Assembly: GCF_000428045.1 (NCBI RefSeq)
Contig: NZ_ATZE01000013.1
Span: forward strand, 120,907-184,906
Source of the DNA: Sedimenticola selenatireducens DSM 17993
GTDB taxonomy: Bacteria > Pseudomonadota > Gammaproteobacteria > Chromatiales > Chromatiaceae
DNA: 64,000 nt
Direction: 5' to 3'
The notes under the pieces were generated by a model. That model was given only the letters and a program-made list of their open reading frames with translations. It was not told the DNA's origin and ran no database searches. Of this stretch, positions 9,605 through 21,445 are shown piece by piece. Each line of letters begins with the position of its first letter. Within the stretch, counting starts at the first letter, position 1. The position numbers were made by a program, and so were the translations under genes.

Positions 9605-10132
9605 TCAGCTTCTCTCCGCGCCGCGCCGATAGATCGTGCCATGACACTTGGAGCAGGGGGGAATATGTCCCGCCTTGTGGAAATGGAGCTCCTTGCCACA
9701 CTGGTCACACACCAGGGTACCCGGCCCGGTGATCTCGCCGGTCCGATAAACAGCCGCCTCACGCGCCTGATTGGCGAAGCGCTCCAACTCCAACCGGGTT
9801 CGGTCGGCGACCGACGCGAACATCTCCATGAGACGCCCCTCAATCAACTTCACATCGAAACGAAACCACTCCCTGAACTCATCGCCGGTTTCTACCAGAT
9901 AATGGGCCGCCTCCTTCATGTCACGCTCAACGTAGGCGGCAATCTTTTCCGCCTCTTCCCGGGTCAGCTCATTCAGCTCCACCGCCTTCTCCCGGGCGGC
10001 ATCGAGGCTCTTCTTCAGGGTCGGCAGGGTGGTTTTTTCCGCCTTGCCGATGACATCATCCACATACTCCAGCATGCGCTCATAGGCATCCACCATGCGC
10101 TCAACCGGATCTTTCTCGTCTTTATTGGTCAT
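9605..10132 (-). CDS. Zinc-ribbon protein of the DUF1451/YbeL family
   Basis: A 175-aa cytoplasmic protein of unknown function. The first 135 residues are helical and highly charged (ERMVDAYERMLEYVDDV..., ELTREEAEKIAAYVERD). The C-terminus carries a zinc ribbon with two cysteine pairs, CDQC and CSKC, in the context LVCDQCGKELHFHKAG. This layout matches the YbeL/DUF1451 family. The start at 10132 (MTNKDEKDP) is preferred because AAGGGA lies just upstream; an in-frame ATG nine codons earlier is possible. The gene stands alone, diverging from leuS. Confidence 0.85.
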   Translation of the reverse strand: MTNKDEKDPVERMVDAYERMLEYVDDVIGKAEKTTLPTLKKSLDAAREKAVELNELTREEAEKIAAYVERDMKEAAHYLVETGDEFREWFRFDVKLIEGRLMEMFASVADRTRLELERFANQAREAAVYRTGEITGPGTLVCDQCGKELHFHKAGHIPPCSKCHGTIYRRGAERS

Positions 10133-10351
10133 ATCATATCCCTTACTTCTGCCTGCCAAATCACTACAAAATTCACACTTCCTAATCTACTTTGTACACC
10201 AAGTTCGGCAGAACTCAAGATGGCAGAGGTTGTTTGCTCCCTCAAATTGATCATTTCCGGGCCGCAGGAGCGGAAAGATCCGCTTCCCACCACTGAAGAC
10301 GACGATATGCCTTCATGTCTACCCTGCCGTAGGGTATCCTTGCCTGTTTAA

Positions 10352-12985
<2,634 letters not shown>

Positions 12986-13028
12986 GCATGAAGGGAGCAG
13001 ACCGCGTCTGCGGAACCGGGAGAACAAC

Positions 13029-13529
13029 ATGATCGGCAAAAAGATTTTCGGCCTCGCACTGCTGTCACTGACGCTGCTTTTGCTGCAGGGCTGCGGCTTC
13101 CAGCTCCGGGGTAGCGTTGCGCTCCCGAGTAACATTGGTCCAGTCTACATCCAGGGCCTGGGAGAGTACGACGAACTGCGCAGGGAGCTGTCACAGATCC
13201 TCAGCTTCAGTGATATTGCGCTGGCGACCGAATCGAAGGGCGCCGCCAGCACCCTGAAGATCGATAACCGCTCCAGCGACCGGCGCGTGCTGTCGGTGGA
13301 TGGCAACGGCAATGTGGCGGAATACGAACTGCATGAGGGGGCGCGGTTTGCCTTGATCGCCGCCGATGGCACTGCCCTGGTCGAGCCGCAGATGGTGAAC
13401 ACCATTACCACCTACCTGAATAGCGAAACCCAGGTACTGGGCAAGCAGCAGGAAGAGGGCACCCTGCGCAAGGATCTGCAACGTGACCTGGCGTCCCAGA
13501 TCATGCGGCGGCTGCAAGCCCAGTTGTAA
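13029..13529 (+). CDS. lptE: LPS-assembly lipoprotein LptE
   Basis: LptE forms the plug of the LptD outer-membrane translocon that inserts lipopolysaccharide into the outer leaflet. The 166-aa protein has a lipoprotein signal peptide with lipobox LLQGC (Cys near residue 21) followed by the typical GFQLRG motif. The rest is beta-rich, as in the family. The start ATG at 13029 follows a GGGAGAAC ribosome-binding region. Position between leuS and holA is the conserved gammaproteobacterial order. Confidence 0.95.
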   Translation: MIGKKIFGLALLSLTLLLLQGCGFQLRGSVALPSNIGPVYIQGLGEYDELRRELSQILSFSDIALATESKGAASTLKIDNRSSDRRVLSVDGNGNVAEYELHEGARFALIAADGTALVEPQMVNTITTYLNSETQVLGKQQEEGTLRKDLQRDLASQIMRRLQAQL

Positions 13530-13549
13530 CCGGAACACAGCCTGCCACC

Positions 13550-14575
13550 ATGCGCGTCCGCCCTCACGAACTGACCAGCCATATCCAGCGTCAGGGGATC
13601 GCCCCGATCTATCTGATCAGCGGCGATGAGCCGCTACAGATGAACGACACCGCCGATAGCATCCGTGCCCTCGCCCGCGCCCAGGGCTACAGCGGCCGGG
13701 ATGTGCTGGAGGCCGGTGCCCGGTTCGACTGGAACGAACTGATTGCCGAAGCGAACAGCCTGTCGCTGTTCGCCGAGAAGCGGATCATCGACCTGCGTAT
13801 CCCGTCCGGCAAGCCGGGCCGGGAGGGCGGCAAGGCGCTCAGCGAGTATGCCGCCCGTCCGCCCGAGGACACCCTGCTGCTGATCACCCTGCCGAAGCTG
13901 GACAAGGGCCAGATCAGCAGCAAGTGGCTCAAGGCACTGGAGGCCCGGGGCGTGTTCATCCAAATCTGGCCGATTGAGGGAAACCGCCTGCACCCCTGGA
14001 TTGAGCAGCGCATGCGCCAAGCCGGTCTCACCCCCGGCCCCGAAGTGGTTGCCATGCTGACCGAGCGGATCGAGGGCAACCTGCTGGCGGCCGCCCAGGA
14101 AATTGACAAGCTGAAGCTGCTGCACGGCAGTGGCGTGATCACCCTGGAAAATCTGCAGGAGTCGGTGGCGGACAGCGCCCGTTACGATGTCTATGCCCTG
14201 GTGGACGCCGCACTGGAGGGCAAGGTCGGCCGTGTCGTGCGCATGCTCAACGGTCTGAAGGCGGAAGGTACGGCGGCCCCGGTGGTACTCTGGGCCCTGG
14301 CACGCGAGATCCGCATGCTCTGCTCGCTGGCCCAGCAAGTGGCCCAGGGCCGCTCACCACAGCAGGTGGTCGCCGGGGCCCGGGAGGTCTGGGACAAGCG
14401 CAAACCACTGGTCGGCAAGGGACTGCAGCGCCTGAACATCGGCCAGTGGCGGCAACTCATGCAGCTCTGCAGCCTCACCGACCGTGCGATCAAGGGCCAG
14501 GACCGGCAGGACCCCTGGCTGCTGTTGCAACGCATTGGCAGCGGGATGGCCGGCGCCCAGCTGTTCAGCGGCTAA
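13550..14575 (+). CDS. holA: DNA polymerase III delta subunit
   Basis: HolA opens the beta sliding clamp within the clamp-loader complex. The 341-aa protein matches the usual length. It has the N-terminal [14 protein letters not shown] segment, a degenerate AAA+ fold, and the delta-type stretch [17 protein letters not shown]. The C-terminal helical collar carries [11 protein letters not shown]. It begins 20 bases after lptE and ends 86 bases before proA. Confidence 0.95.
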   Translation: MRVRPHELTSHIQRQGIAPIYLISGDEPLQMNDTADSIRALARAQGYSGRDVLEAGARFDWNELIAEANSLSLFAEKRIIDLRIPSGKPGREGGKALSEYAARPPEDTLLLITLPKLDKGQISSKWLKALEARGVFIQIWPIEGNRLHPWIEQRMRQAGLTPGPEVVAMLTERIEGNLLAAAQEIDKLKLLHGSGVITLENLQESVADSARYDVYALVDAALEGKVGRVVRMLNGLKAEGTAAPVVLWALAREIRMLCSLAQQVAQGRSPQQVVAGAREVWDKRKPLVGKGLQRLNIGQWRQLMQLCSLTDRAIKGQDRQDPWLLLQRIGSGMAGAQLFSG

Positions 14576-14661
14576 CCGTCCACCACAGATTGCTCACCCA
14601 AGCGCGGCACAATTTGCTAGACTGCACCCATTTCCAGAGAACACCGACCAGCGTGACCCTC

Positions 14662-15933
14662 ATGTCCAGTGAAATCATCGACATCTCCGCCTATATGGCC
14701 GACCTTGGGCGACGCGCCCGGGCCGCCTCGCGCCGCCTCGCCGCAGCCTCCACCGCCAGCAAAAACGCCGCACTGCAGGCGATCGCGGCTGACATTCAGG
14801 CCAATCGTGAGGCGCTGATGAGCGAAAACAGGCGAGACCTGGAAGCCGGCGCAGCCAAGGGCCTGGACAGCGCCCTGCTGGACCGCCTGGAGCTGACACC
14901 GGCGCGTATAGACAGCATGATTGAGGGGATACAGCAGATCATCGCCCTGGCCGATCCGATTGGTGAAATCTTTGATATGAACTACCGTCCCAGCGGTATC
15001 CAGGTGGGGCGCATGCGGGTGCCCCTGGGCGTGGTCGGCATCATTTACGAATCACGACCCAATGTCACCGCGGACGCAGCCGCTCTGTGCCTGAAATCGG
15101 GTAATGCCACCGTATTGCGGGGCGGTTCCGAGGCCTTCCATTCAAACCAGGCAATCGCCGCCAGCATCCAGCGCGGCCTGGAGCAGGCCGGCCTGCCGGG
15201 CGATTCTGTGCAGGTGGTTGCCACCACCGACCGGGCGGCAGTCGGCGCCATGATCACCATGCCAGAGGCCATCGATGTGATCATCCCCCGCGGCGGCAAG
15301 GGACTGATTGAGCGCATTGCAAAAGACGCCCGGGTACCGGTCATCAAACACCTGGACGGCATCTGCCATGTCTATATCGATGATCAGGCCGATACTGCCA
15401 AGGCGTTCGATATCGCCATCAATGCCAAGACCCAGCGTTATGGCACCTGCAACACCATGGAGACCCTGCTGGTGGCCGACGCCATTGCCGAGGATGTCCT
15501 GCCGATGCTGGCGGCGGCCTATACCGAGCAGGCGGTCGAGCTGCGTGGTTGCGCACGCTGCCGGGAGATCCTGGAAGAGTGTAACGAAGCCACCGATAGC
15601 GACTGGGATACCGAGTACCTGGGACCGATCCTGTCAATTCGGGTGGTCCGGGATCTGGACGAGGCAATCGAGCATATCAACACCCACAGCTCCGGGCATA
15701 CCGAATCCATCGTTACCGAGAACTACACCCGGGCACGCCGCTTCCTCACCGAAGTGGATTCCAGTTCGGTGATGGTCAACGCATCCACCCGCTTTGCCGA
15801 TGGCTTCGAGTATGGCCTGGGCGCCGAGATCGGTATCTCAACCGACAAGTTCCATGCCCGCGGTCCGGTGGGACTGGAGGGACTGACCTCGGTCAAATAC
15901 ATCGTCCTTGGCGATGGTCACATTCGCACCTGA
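14662..15933 (+). CDS. proA: Gamma-glutamyl phosphate reductase
   Basis: ProA reduces gamma-glutamyl phosphate to glutamate semialdehyde with NADPH, the second step of proline synthesis. The 423-aa protein has the aldehyde-dehydrogenase fold. The catalytic cysteine is Cys263 in [12 protein letters not shown], and [17 protein letters not shown] and [11 protein letters not shown] are also present. ATG at 14662 is chosen ([12 protein letters not shown]); a GTG three codons upstream is possible. proB, the partner kinase, is not in the window. The order holA-proA-nadD-rsfS resembles that in several gammaproteobacteria. Confidence 0.96.
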   Translation: MSSEIIDISAYMADLGRRARAASRRLAAASTASKNAALQAIAADIQANREALMSENRRDLEAGAAKGLDSALLDRLELTPARIDSMIEGIQQIIALADPIGEIFDMNYRPSGIQVGRMRVPLGVVGIIYESRPNVTADAAALCLKSGNATVLRGGSEAFHSNQAIAASIQRGLEQAGLPGDSVQVVATTDRAAVGAMITMPEAIDVIIPRGGKGLIERIAKDARVPVIKHLDGICHVYIDDQADTAKAFDIAINAKTQRYGTCNTMETLLVADAIAEDVLPMLAAAYTEQAVELRGCARCREILEECNEATDSDWDTEYLGPILSIRVVRDLDEAIEHINTHSSGHTESIVTENYTRARRFLTEVDSSSVMVNASTRFADGFEYGLGAEIGISTDKFHARGPVGLEGLTSVKYIVLGDGHIRT

Positions 15934-15972
15934 CGGCCGGCCCCCCGCCTCCGGGGAGCCAACGGACCAACC

Positions 15973-16587
15973 ATGATCGGGATACTCGGCGGCACCTTTG
16001 ACCCCATCCACTACGGCCACCTGCGAACTGCACTGGATGTACAGCAGACCCTGGGGCTGGAAGAGATCAGGCTGGTCCCGTTGCGTGACCCGCCACATCG
16101 CGCCCATCCGACCCTCTCACCAGCCGACCGGCTGGCCCTGTTGCATGCCGCCGTGGACGACAACCCCCTGTTCAGGGTCGACACCCGGGAGCTGGAGCGC
16201 AGCGGCAAATCCTACACCCTGGATACCCTGCGGTCACTTAGATCCGAGCAGCCGGGTGATACCTTCTGCCTGCTGCTGGGTAGCGACGCCTTCAACGGCT
16301 TCCACACCTGGCACCGGCCGGATGAAATCCTCGAACTGGCCCATCTGGTGGTAATGCAGCGCCCCGGGGAAGCCGAACCCGCACACTACCACGAACACCT
16401 CACCCACAACCCGGCGGCGCTGAAGCAGCAAGCGGCCGGGCTGATTCTGCCGTTACCGGTCACCCAGCTGGAAATCTCGGCGACCGGGATCAGGGAGATG
16501 CTGGGCCAGGGCAATTCCCCCCGCTACCTGCTGCCGGATGCGGTACTGGAACTGATCCGGCAGAAACGACTTTATCGGTCCGGGTAA
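15973..16587 (+). CDS. nadD: Nicotinate-nucleotide adenylyltransferase
   Basis: NadD adenylates nicotinate mononucleotide to deamido-NAD, the penultimate step of NAD synthesis. The 204-aa protein has the nucleotidyltransferase motif GGTFDPIHYGHLR at residues 6-18 (the HxGH equivalent) and the C-terminal ISATGIREML (ISxTxxR) motif. It lies 39 bases after proA and 74 before rsfS in the classic nadD-rsfS pairing. Confidence 0.96.
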   Translation: MIGILGGTFDPIHYGHLRTALDVQQTLGLEEIRLVPLRDPPHRAHPTLSPADRLALLHAAVDDNPLFRVDTRELERSGKSYTLDTLRSLRSEQPGDTFCLLLGSDAFNGFHTWHRPDEILELAHLVVMQRPGEAEPAHYHEHLTHNPAALKQQAAGLILPLPVTQLEISATGIREMLGQGNSPRYLLPDAVLELIRQKRLYRSG

Positions 16588-16661
16588 AATTCTGTGGCGG
16601 CGGCCGTTTTAATATAAAATTGATTCAGCAGTATTCATTATCAACCACAGCGTAGAGAGAC

Positions 16662-17021
16662 ATGCAGACAGACGAACTTCGCGACCTCATATTGAAAATT
16701 CTTGACGACATGAAGGCACTCGATGTCAAAGTCCTTGATGTCAGGGGCAAGACCAGCATCACCGATCTGATGATCATTGCCAGCGGCACCTCCAACCGAC
16801 ACGTCACTTCCATCGCGGAAACCATCGCCTTCCAGGCCAAAGATGCCGGTGAGACGCCCCTGGGCGTTGAGGGACTGAAAGAGGGCGAATGGGTGCTGGT
16901 GGACCTCAACGGCGTGGTGGTTCATGTCATGCAGACCAAGGTCAGGGACTTCTACCAGCTGGAGCGGCTGTGGGATCTCGATGTACCGGCGGACAGCGCG
17001 CAGAAAGCGACCCGGCACTGA
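16662..17021 (+). CDS. rsfS: Ribosomal silencing factor RsfS
   Basis: RsfS binds L14 of the 50S subunit and blocks subunit joining during starvation. The 119-aa protein has the complete Iojap/RsfS pattern: VKVLDVRGKTSITDLMIIASG, a VEGLKEGEWVLVDL segment and the C-terminal VVHVMQTKVRDFYQLERLW. In most gammaproteobacteria rlmH follows directly. Here two extra genes (a WYL regulator and a small membrane protein) separate them. Confidence 0.96.
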   Translation: MQTDELRDLILKILDDMKALDVKVLDVRGKTSITDLMIIASGTSNRHVTSIAETIAFQAKDAGETPLGVEGLKEGEWVLVDLNGVVVHVMQTKVRDFYQLERLWDLDVPADSAQKATRH

Positions 17022-17049
17022 CACCCCATCTACCCACCAACCCTCACCG

Positions 17050-18021
17050 ATGGATCGATTCGACCGCATTTTTGATCTGCATAAACTGCTCAGCGCCGCC
17101 CGCTACCCGGTCCCCAGACAGCGCATAGAACAGGAGCTGGAGTGTTCGCGCGCCACCGCCAAGCGGATCATCGAAGCCATGCGGCTCTACCTCAATGCGC
17201 CGATCAAATATGACCGGGAGCTGAACGGCTATTTCTACGATCCCAATGAAGGGGAGATGTACGAATTACCGGGCGTCTGGTTCAACAGCAGCGAACTGCA
17301 TGCCCTGCTGAGCGCGCAACAATTGCTGGAGAATGTCCAGCCGGGCCTGCTTGAACAGCAGCTTGCGCCGCTGAAGAGCCGTATCGAAGCGCTGCTCAAT
17401 GCGCAGGGGATGGGCGGGGCATCGCTGTGCCAGCGGGTCCGCATCCTGCGGGCCGCCTCGCGCCCGGCGGGTGACCAATTCCAGACCATCAGCACCGCAT
17501 TGGCACAGCAAAAGCGCTTGCAGATCAACTACTACCAGCGCAGCAGCGACCAGACCAGCAGCAGAAACCTGTCACCCCAGCGCCTCACCTACTACCGCGA
17601 CAACTGGTATCTGGATGCCTGGTGCCATCTCCGGGAGGGGCTGCGGACCTTCGCACTGGACGCCATCGAAAGCGCACGGATCATCCCGGAGGCGGCCGTA
17701 CAACAGACCGATGAGGAGCTGAACGAACACTTCAACGCCAGCTACGGCATCTTCTCCGGCCGGGCGGCACAGACTGCCCACCTGCGCTTCCATCCGCTGC
17801 GGGCGCGTTGGGTTGCAAAGGAGACATGGCACCCCCAACAGGAGGGATTCTTCTCCGGCACCGGCCACTATGAGTTGAAGTTTCCTTATGGAAACGACCG
17901 GGAACTGCTGATGGACATCCTCAAATATGGCGCCGATGTGGAGGTGCTAGCCCCCGACCCACTGCGCCAGAAGGTACAGGAACAACTCTCCGCCACCCTG
18001 GCGCAGTACCAGAAAAAATAG
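17050..18021 (+). CDS. WYL-domain transcriptional regulator
   Basis: A 323-aa regulator of the HTH-WYL-WCX type. Residues 1-60 hold a winged helix-turn-helix (RQRIEQELECSRATAKRIIEAM region). The WYL domain covers about 140-225, with the signature NWYLDAWCHLREGLRTF. A WCX-like C-terminal domain includes WVAKETWHPQQ and ends with a short helix. WYL domains are thought to sense nucleic-acid or nucleotide ligands, and such proteins regulate DNA-damage, phage-defence and metabolic genes. No target is evident here. The start at 17050 is 28 bases after rsfS, so it probably shares that transcript. Confidence 0.9.
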   Translation: MDRFDRIFDLHKLLSAARYPVPRQRIEQELECSRATAKRIIEAMRLYLNAPIKYDRELNGYFYDPNEGEMYELPGVWFNSSELHALLSAQQLLENVQPGLLEQQLAPLKSRIEALLNAQGMGGASLCQRVRILRAASRPAGDQFQTISTALAQQKRLQINYYQRSSDQTSSRNLSPQRLTYYRDNWYLDAWCHLREGLRTFALDAIESARIIPEAAVQQTDEELNEHFNASYGIFSGRAAQTAHLRFHPLRARWVAKETWHPQQEGFFSGTGHYELKFPYGNDRELLMDILKYGADVEVLAPDPLRQKVQEQLSATLAQYQKK

Positions 18022-18170
18022 ACTACACATTCCGAATTCAGTTCTTTATAATGAACGGGATTCCCCTGGTAGATGGACTACCCTGCGGGACAGACCGGGC
18101 CAGTGTGACCCGCAAATCATTAAAGGTCCCCTACCCCCCGGACCCGACAAAACTTGCATGGAATGCCGAC

Positions 18171-18398
18171 ATGTCGACCCCGGAAAACCTGTCAAAACTG
18201 GTTCAGCGACTCAGCCTGCTGTTTGTGCTGTGGTTATGTCTGTGGCTTATCCTGTTGGGCCTGCTGCCCCGTGACTGTTACACCACCGGTTTCTTCCTGC
18301 TGGGCATACTGCCGGTGGTTGGCTGGTTCATGATACAGCCACGGCGGATCACCTGGTTCCTGGCCATCCTGTTCGGTGTCAACCGACTGGGAGAGTGA
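18171..18398 (+). CDS. Small two-helix membrane protein, unknown
   Basis: A 75-aa protein I do not recognise. It has two predicted transmembrane helices, about residues 14-32 (RLSLLFVLWLCLWLILLGL) and 40-56 (GFFLLGILPVVGWFM). A short basic loop follows (QPRRITW) and then a third weakly hydrophobic stretch. The start at 18171 (MSTPENLSK) is the best placed; the frame is open upstream to 18051. Coding nature is supported by the clean membrane-protein pattern and by position between same-strand genes. Its function is unknown. Confidence 0.6.
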   Translation: MSTPENLSKLVQRLSLLFVLWLCLWLILLGLLPRDCYTTGFFLLGILPVVGWFMIQPRRITWFLAILFGVNRLGE

Positions 18399-18551
18399 AC
18401 CGGCTGATTTCAGCCGCCACATCGCAGACAGGTCACTTCGGCGAAAACCCGCTCAACAGGGTCTGGAACCGCAAACCACCCTGCCGCTTTCCCTGTTACA
18501 ATGCCCGCGGCAGCCCCATCGCAAGCAACTATGGTGAGACCTCCCCAGCCC

Positions 18552-19022
18552 ATGATCATCCACCTCATCTCCGTCGGAAACAAAATGCCCCGCTGGGTAC
18601 AGGAGGGGTATCAGGAGTATGCCAAACGCCTGCCGCTGGAGTGCGGCCTTAAACTGGTCGAGATCGCCCCCGGCCACAGGGGCAAAAGCGCCGATGTGGC
18701 GCGCACCGTCAGGGAGGAGGGGGAGCGGATGCTGAAAGCGATCCCCAAGGGATGCCGTATCATTGCCCTGGATGTCCGGGGAAAGGCCTGGAGCACCGAA
18801 CAGCTCTCTGCACAGATCGGCGACTGGATGGCCGCCGGCCCGGACATCGCGCTTCTGGTGGGTGGTCCGGAGGGGTTGGCCGAGACCTGCCTGCAGCAGG
18901 CGGACGGTCGCTGGTCCCTGTCGCCACTGACCCTGCCCCACCCACTGGTACGGGTGGTGGTGGCGGAACAGCTCTATCGGGCCTGGAGCCTGTTGCGCAA
19001 TCACCCCTATCACCGCGCCTGA
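18552..19022 (+). CDS. rlmH: 23S rRNA pseudouridine-1915 N3-methyltransferase RlmH
   Basis: RlmH methylates pseudouridine 1915 of helix 69 in assembled 70S ribosomes using SAM. The 156-aa SPOUT-fold protein has the start [16 protein letters not shown], the SAM-binding knot LLVGGPEGL, and the C-terminal [20 protein letters not shown] with the usual end at NHPYHR. ATG 18552 matches family starts; upstream in-frame ATGs exist at 18501 and 18531. It belongs functionally with rsfS upstream. Confidence 0.96.
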   Translation: MIIHLISVGNKMPRWVQEGYQEYAKRLPLECGLKLVEIAPGHRGKSADVARTVREEGERMLKAIPKGCRIIALDVRGKAWSTEQLSAQIGDWMAAGPDIALLVGGPEGLAETCLQQADGRWSLSPLTLPHPLVRVVVAEQLYRAWSLLRNHPYHRA

Positions 19023-19220
19023 AGCGCGATCCCTCTCCCATCCCGCAGATCCATAGGACATTCTTTACTGTCTTTCATTTTCTCACTGGTGTAGGGTTAG
19101 CGGTTAAGGTCAATGGGAGCTCCGGGCAGGACAGGAAGCCATCCCGGGACCTGATAATAATTAATGACGCGCTGTTAGAATAACTACCGGTTCATCCAGA
19201 AGCAGAAACACAGGCTTATC

Positions 19221-19808
19221 ATGCAGCCGCTGATCTATCTTGCCTCCCATTCACCGCGACGGCGTGAACTCCTGTTGCAGATAGGGGTCCACCACACAGT
19301 AGTGGGCATCACCATCGATGAGACCCCGTTGCCGGGAGAAGCGCCATCCGAGTATGTCATTCGCATGGCCCTGGAGAAGGCCCGGGCCGGCCGACAGGCG
19401 ACCAACCAGAAAACACCAATGCCAGTGCTGGGGGCCGATACCGCGGTCGTGGTAAACCGACGGATTCTGGGTAAGCCACGGGATCGGGATGACGCCATCG
19501 CGATGCTGGAACTGCTCTCCGACACCACCCACAAGGTCCTTACCGGAGTCGCCCTGATCGATCAACGGGAAGAGACGCGGCTGAGCGTCAGTAAGGTCAG
19601 TTTCCGCCCCATTCAGCCGCAGGAGGCCGCGGCCTACTGGGACAGCAATGAACCGGCGGACAAGGCAGGTGGCTATGCAATCCAGGGCATGGGGGCGCTG
19701 TTCATCTCCCGGCTGGAAGGGAGTTTCTCCGGCGTCATGGGGCTGCCACTGTTCGAAACCGGCGAGCTACTGCAGCGGGCGGGAATCACCCCACTCGATT
19801 ACCAATAG
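19221..19808 (+). CDS. maf: Maf-family nucleotide pyrophosphatase
   Basis: Maf proteins hydrolyse non-canonical or excess nucleoside triphosphates to monophosphates. The 195-aa protein has the signature [11 protein letters not shown] at the start, then GADTAVVVN and [14 protein letters not shown], and [12 protein letters not shown]. Together with rng directly downstream it matches the yhdE(maf)-rng-yhdP order of E. coli, so it is probably the dTTP/UTP-specific YhdE type. It lies 9 bases before rng. Confidence 0.94.
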   Translation: MQPLIYLASHSPRRRELLLQIGVHHTVVGITIDETPLPGEAPSEYVIRMALEKARAGRQATNQKTPMPVLGADTAVVVNRRILGKPRDRDDAIAMLELLSDTTHKVLTGVALIDQREETRLSVSKVSFRPIQPQEAAAYWDSNEPADKAGGYAIQGMGALFISRLEGSFSGVMGLPLFETGELLQRAGITPLDYQ

Positions 19809-19817
19809 AGATAGTCC

Positions 19818-21272
19818 ATGAGTGAAGAGATACTGGTCAACGTCACACCGCCCGAAACCCGGGTCGCAGTTATTGAGAACGGCGTGGTGCAGGAGATCAT
19901 TATTGAACGCACCCAGCGCAAGGGGCTGGTCGGTAACATATACAAAGGCAAGGTGTGCCGGGTGTTGCCCGGCATGCAGGCGGCCTTTGTTGACATCGGT
20001 CTGGAACGTGCCGCCTTCCTGCATGCCTCAGACATCAGCAATGGCGATTCGGTCAACAGTGACAGCAACATCAACTCACTGGTTCGCGAAGGCGCCGAGG
20101 TGATTGTCCAGGTAGTGAAGGACCCACTGGGCACCAAGGGCGCCCGACTGACCACCCACATCTCCATTCCCTCCCGCTATCTGGTCTTTATGCCGGAACT
20201 GACAAACCTCGGGGTATCACAGAAAATCGAGGACGAGGCCGAGCGCAACCGGCTGCGCGAGATCGTCACCGGGTTCTTTGGTGACTCCTCACTGAGCGGT
20301 AATTTCATCATTCGTACCGCCGCCGAAGGGGTGGATGAAGAGACGCTGAAATCGGATATCCGCTTTCTCACACGGCTCTGGCACGCCATCCAGGACCGGC
20401 TGCAGACCTCACCGGTACGACAACTGATCCATGAAGACCTGCCCCTCTATCTGCGTTCCCTGCGTGATCTGATCACGGCCGATGTGGAACGCCTGCGCAT
20501 CGACTCGCGGGAGAGCTGGCAGCGACTGACCCAGTTTGCCGAAAAACTGATCCCCGACAGTGCGGTGAAGATCGAATACTATCCCGGCGAACGGCCCATT
20601 TTCGACCTGTACGGCGTAGAAGACGAGATCCAGAAGGCGCTGGAGCAGAAGGTGGTGCTCAAGTCCGGCGGCTATCTGATTATCGACCAGACCGAGGCGA
20701 TGACCACGATCGACGTCAACACCGGCGCCTTTGTCGGACACCGCAATCAGGAAGAGACCATTTTCAAGACCAACATGGAGGCGGCCCAGGCGATCTGCCG
20801 GCAGCTGCGCCTGCGCAATCTCGGCGGCATCATTATTATTGACTTCATCGATATGGTGGAGGATGAGCACAAGCGCCAGGTGCTGCGGGCACTGGAGAAA
20901 TGCCTGGCGCGTGATCATGCCAAGACCCACATCACCGAAGTCTCATCACTCGGTCTGGTGGAGATGACCCGCAAACGCACCCGGGAATCTCTGGAGCATA
21001 TCCTTTGCGAGCCCTGCCCCTGCTGTGGCGGTCGTGGTTCACTGAAAACCGCCGAAACCACCTGCTATGAGATTTTCCGCGAAATCCTTCGCGAGGCCAG
21101 GCAGTTTGATGTGGAATCACTGCTGGTGCTAGCCTCCCAGGAAGTGGTGGACCGGCTGCTGGATGAAGAATCCGCCACCCTGGCGGAACTCGGCAGCTTT
21201 ATCGGTAAAACCATACGGTTGCAGGCAGAGTCGCTGTACAGCCAGGAACACTATGATGTGGTGCTGATCTAG
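19818..21272 (+). CDS. rng: Ribonuclease G
   Basis: RNase G is an endoribonuclease that matures the 5' end of 16S rRNA and degrades some mRNAs. The 484-aa protein has an S1 RNA-binding domain at about residues 37-125. The RNase E/G catalytic domain shows the magnesium aspartates in TTIDVNTGAF and IIIIDFIDM. The zinc-link cysteines are in CEPCPCCGGRG. It lacks the long C-terminal scaffold of RNase E, which separates it from rne. It is probably co-transcribed with maf. Confidence 0.96.
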   Translation: MSEEILVNVTPPETRVAVIENGVVQEIIIERTQRKGLVGNIYKGKVCRVLPGMQAAFVDIGLERAAFLHASDISNGDSVNSDSNINSLVREGAEVIVQVVKDPLGTKGARLTTHISIPSRYLVFMPELTNLGVSQKIEDEAERNRLREIVTGFFGDSSLSGNFIIRTAAEGVDEETLKSDIRFLTRLWHAIQDRLQTSPVRQLIHEDLPLYLRSLRDLITADVERLRIDSRESWQRLTQFAEKLIPDSAVKIEYYPGERPIFDLYGVEDEIQKALEQKVVLKSGGYLIIDQTEAMTTIDVNTGAFVGHRNQEETIFKTNMEAAQAICRQLRLRNLGGIIIIDFIDMVEDEHKRQVLRALEKCLARDHAKTHITEVSSLGLVEMTRKRTRESLEHILCEPCPCCGGRGSLKTAETTCYEIFREILREARQFDVESLLVLASQEVVDRLLDEESATLAELGSFIGKTIRLQAESLYSQEHYDVVLI

Positions 21273-21286
21273 GGTCTGCTGACGCT

Positions 21287-21445
21287 ATGCTGATACAGAG
21301 CGACAAAGGCCATTTTTTTGCCGGATATGGCGCATCGAGCGCCCTGGCCTTACCGTGTCTGAGCGAAACAGCACTACAGTCATGGGAAAAATTGACCCTG
21401 TTCCCGAGGGTTGGCACCGTGCATTTGTTTAACAGGACCAGATGA
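21287..21445 (+). CDS. Possible 52-aa small ORF coupled to yhdP
   Basis: An ATG at 21287 opens a 52-codon frame, MLIQSDKGHFFAGYG..., that ends at TGA 21443-21445. The stop overlaps the yhdP start as ATGA. It fills almost the whole 169-base gap between rng and yhdP. I recognise no family, and the ribosome-binding site is weak, so it may be chance. The exact overlap of its stop with the yhdP start is what makes it worth recording. Confidence 0.3.
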   Translation: MLIQSDKGHFFAGYGASSALALPCLSETALQSWEKLTLFPRVGTVHLFNRTR

